From Sideroxydans sp. (GTDB lineage: Bacteria > Pseudomonadota > Gammaproteobacteria > Burkholderiales > Gallionellaceae): a DNA stretch of 7,552 nt. Every line of letters begins with the position of its first letter. Within the stretch, counting starts at the first letter, position 1. Positions 5,589-7,552 of the stretch are shown here, in pieces. The DNA lies in assembly GCA_030823965.1 (NCBI GenBank), contig JAVBYP010000262.1, forward strand, positions 1 through 7,552, read 5' to 3'. The notes beneath the pieces are model-generated. The model saw only the letters and a list, made by a program, of their open reading frames with translations, was not told the DNA's origin and made no database searches. The translations under genes and the position numbers were made by a program.

Positions 5589-7169
5589 TCACTGTTCTTC
5601 TGCGTTGTGTCTTGATTTGAGTAGGTGTTTTCCTGCATGGCGGTCGCTCTTTGCGATGTGACCAGTGAACCAGTCAAACAGGAGAAGTTGCGCGCGGAAG
5701 GAGATGAAGGATAGATCGGCGCTGTCTGCGACGATGTCTTCTTTGAGGGCGACGTAGTTCTCGATGAAGCGTTTGTGTTCGCGCAAATGCGTCTCAAGGA
5801 AAGGGTAGTCGTATGTCCGCATCAGATCCTCCTCTTCGCGGATACTTTCCATGTGGTCGTTGGCGAGCTGTGAGAATATCTCTCGGATCGCTACGCTGTC
5901 CCCGGCGATGGATGCAGTGATGAATTCATTGGTCTTATCGAATAGGCGTTTGTGCGCGGCATCGATACTTTCGATGCCTACTTTGAACTCCTCTTTCCAC
6001 TCTAGATGGTTGTTCAATTCGTCGGTGCTGAGGAAATGCCCGGAGGTGAGATAGGCGTTGCATCGTTCCAAGTAGATCTGAGCGGGTTGATCTTGCGGCG
6101 CCACTTTGAGGCATTCAGCGAATAAAGTCTTTGCGCTCTCGATCTCTTTCAAGTGGTAGTGGATGACGGCTTTCTCGAACCGCACTTTGCTGGCACGTTT
6201 GCCATCGCGTAGCCTGACCGGGTCGTTGTTGAATACTTCGTAGATGGAGAGTGGTTGTGCTTTTCCCTTGACGCGGATGCGATCCAAGAAACGAATGTCG
6301 TACTTTCCTGGAACGGATAGGTCATACAGGGTGTTCTGACTGATGAGGAGTGGTGTGTTGTAGATCTTGGTGGATTCTTCGATACGCGCAGTCAAGTTGA
6401 CCGCATCACCGATCACGGTGCTTTCCATGCGGTTCTCACCGCCCACCGTGCCCACCATCACTAGGCCAGTATTGAGTCCAAATCCGATCCGGATGGGGGT
6501 GTAGCCTGCGCGCACGCGCCCAGCGTTGTATTCCTCCAACTTTTCCAGCATCTCAATCGCGCCGCTCAAGGCGTCGTCAGCGCCACGCGAGAACAAAGCC
6601 AAGATAGCATCACCGATATATTTGTCGATGATGCCGTGATGTTGCGCGATGACTGGTTCCATCTGTTTCAAGTATGAATTCAAAAAATTGAAGTTCTCCT
6701 GCGGAGTCATACTTTCGGAGAGTGAGGTGAAGCTGCGGATATCGGTGAAGACGATGGTCAGTTTTCTTTCGATCTGGTCCCCGAGTTTGACATCGAGGAT
6801 GCTGTCTCTTTCCAGTAGCTGAAGAAGCTGATGAGGGATCAGCCGGTTGAATGCCTGCTCGGTCTGGTGAAGCACGGTGAGCGATTGTTGGAGTTCTGCA
6901 ATGGATTGTTTATGGAGTTCGGTCTCGGTCTCTAACTTGTCTTTGAGTAGGGCGAGCTGCTCCGTGCGTCGAGTGATGATCCATTCCGCGTGCGAAGCAC
7001 GGCTCGCCATGCTGATGATAGAAGCGATGAGCACCCCACCTAGGAAAACGATCCATTGTTCACCGAGCTCTGTGAAATAGATCGCAAAGACCAACAAGCC
7101 GATGAACACCACGACTACGATGGTGGTGATGAAGGGGCGAACGCTTGTAAATATCTTAGTGGGAAACAC
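5589..7169 (-). CDS. Membrane-anchored class III adenylate cyclase with C-terminal bacteriohemerythrin domain
   Basis: Probably makes cAMP from ATP at the inner membrane under control of a diiron-type sensor. I choose the GTG at 7169, which has a GAGG Shine-Dalgarno sequence 6 bases upstream (526 aa). The longer TTG start at 7193 has none. Numbered from the GTG: transmembrane segments at about 10-32 and 39-56, a coiled coil at about 62-107, and the cyclase domain at about 127-315. Metal aspartates are Asp143 (FTDIRSF) and Asp187 (YIGDAI). The Lys183/Thr251 pair points to ATP as substrate (class IIIb style), and Asn258/Arg262 (AVNLTAR) are the transition-state residues. A TPR-like stretch follows at about 328-375, then hemerythrin at about 388-520. 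Expected iron ligands are His406, Glu446, His461, His465, His504 and Asp509. Ser442 replaces one canonical His. It lies 57 bp after the upstream phosphatase, so the two are likely co-transcribed. Confidence 0.9.
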   Translation of the reverse strand: MFPTKIFTSVRPFITTIVVVVFIGLLVFAIYFTELGEQWIVFLGGVLIASIISMASRASHAEWIITRRTEQLALLKDKLETETELHKQSIAELQQSLTVLHQTEQAFNRLIPHQLLQLLERDSILDVKLGDQIERKLTIVFTDIRSFTSLSESMTPQENFNFLNSYLKQMEPVIAQHHGIIDKYIGDAILALFSRGADDALSGAIEMLEKLEEYNAGRVRAGYTPIRIGFGLNTGLVMVGTVGGENRMESTVIGDAVNLTARIEESTKIYNTPLLISQNTLYDLSVPGKYDIRFLDRIRVKGKAQPLSIYEVFNNDPVRLRDGKRASKVRFEKAVIHYHLKEIESAKTLFAECLKVAPQDQPAQIYLERCNAYLTSGHFLSTDELNNHLEWKEEFKVGIESIDAAHKRLFDKTNEFITASIAGDSVAIREIFSQLANDHMESIREEEDLMRTYDYPFLETHLREHKRFIENYVALKEDIVADSADLSFISFRAQLLLFDWFTGHIAKSDRHAGKHLLKSRHNAEEQ

Positions 7170-7175
7170 GGTGGG

Positions 7176-7179
7176 CCTC
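7176..7179 (-). promoter_or_regulatory. Ribosome-binding site deciding the cyclase start
   Basis: Minus-strand GAGG ends 6 bases before the GTG at 7169, a normal spacing. The upstream in-frame TTG at 7193 is preceded by ACCTTGCCGCA, with no Shine-Dalgarno match. The extra 8 residues it would add show nothing conserved. Confidence 0.55.
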
Positions 7180-7226
7180 GATTGATTCCTCAATGCGGCA
7201 AGGTGATGGCGGAATGATAGCGCCGT

Positions 7227-7552
7227 TCAGAGAGAGAGGTAGCGTAATAATGCGAAGGGGGTCTGCACACTGCCAGCACTTGGCCAAGATGCGGTTCCAG
7301 CGGCAGCGTCCATGTAGCCATAGCTCGCGATGATGCCGATCATGCCCGCCGCTTGGGCGGCTTGCATGTCGCGCAGGTCGTCGCCTAGATAGAGGCAGCG
7401 GGTCGGTTCCACCCCCATCAGCGAAGCGGCATGCAACAACGGCATCGGATGTGGCTTGGCGTGTTCGCAGGTGTCGCCACTGACGAGGCATGATGCCCGT
7501 TTCGCATAGCCCAGTTTATCCATCAACGGCACGGTGTAGCGGTGCGGTTTGT
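7227..7552 (-). CDS. gph: Phosphoglycolate phosphatase-type HAD hydrolase, C-terminal part (runs off the window)
   Basis: This HAD subfamily IA phosphatase usually removes phosphate from 2-phosphoglycolate. The frame is open to the window edge, with readable residues KPHRYTVPLMDKLGY before the first internal GTG, so about half of the protein (N-terminus and nucleophile Asp motif) is missing. Visible are the NKP-like motif II region, the motif III lysine in AKPHPMPLLHAA, and the motif IV acidic cluster YLGDDLRDMQAA, followed by the AAGM...ASYGY stretch typical of Gph. The C-terminus ends in the usual P..LL..L pattern. The closely related MupP (N-acetylmuramate-6-phosphate phosphatase) cannot be excluded, because the two families share these motifs. 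The cyclase gene follows on the same strand with no strong terminator between. Confidence 0.82.
   Translation of the reverse strand, partial: KPHRYTVPLMDKLGYAKRASCLVSGDTCEHAKPHPMPLLHAASLMGVEPTRCLYLGDDLRDMQAAQAAGMIGIIASYGYMDAAAGTASWPSAGSVQTPFALLRYLSL

Noticed and set aside
1..7552. CRISPR array, insertion sequence or prophage
   Set aside because: No regularly spaced direct repeats, transposase or phage-type genes were seen on either strand.

Overview
The window looks like part of a betaproteobacterial chromosome, probably of the Nitrosomonadales/Gallionellaceae type. This placement is inferred from protein character, the EarP/EF-P(Arg32) pair, the tmRNA tag and moderate GC. It was not obtained by any search. 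The content is mostly housekeeping, with one unusual signalling protein. I see no insertion sequence, prophage or CRISPR array.

Left part, + strand: the C-terminal end of an unrecognised reading frame enters from the window edge (to 215). It is followed by earP (294-1433) and efp (1473-2039), an enzyme-substrate pair. EarP rhamnosylates Arg32 of elongation factor P, and the encoded EF-P carries Arg32 in the expected loop. A strong bidirectional hairpin terminator (2060-2091) and a short palindromic element of the dispersed CGTCATTCCCGC type (2093-2124) close this unit.

Middle, - strand: an orphan GspE/PulE/PilB-type secretion ATPase (3062-4846) and a D-hexose-6-phosphate mutarotase (2133-3038) form a two-gene operon with a 23-bp gap. 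A good sigma70-like promoter lies just upstream (4874-4902). No pilus or secretion partner gene is present. A non-coding stretch (about 4903-5128) holds several inverted repeats and a perfect 20-bp bidirectional terminator. Next comes a one-piece tmRNA gene, ssrA (5129-5498, - strand), encoding the proteolysis tag ANDEKYSLAA and its own CCA end.

Right part, - strand: a membrane-anchored class III adenylate cyclase with a C-terminal bacteriohemerythrin domain (5589-7169), and upstream of it the C-terminal part of a Gph-type HAD phosphatase running off the window (7227-7552). The cyclase has a complete catalytic set. Its hemerythrin domain appears to lack one canonical iron-ligand histidine: Ser sits at the exact spacing, and a His lies one helical turn earlier. 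This is the most noteworthy item. It may be an O2-, redox- or iron-linked cAMP sensor with altered metal-site chemistry.
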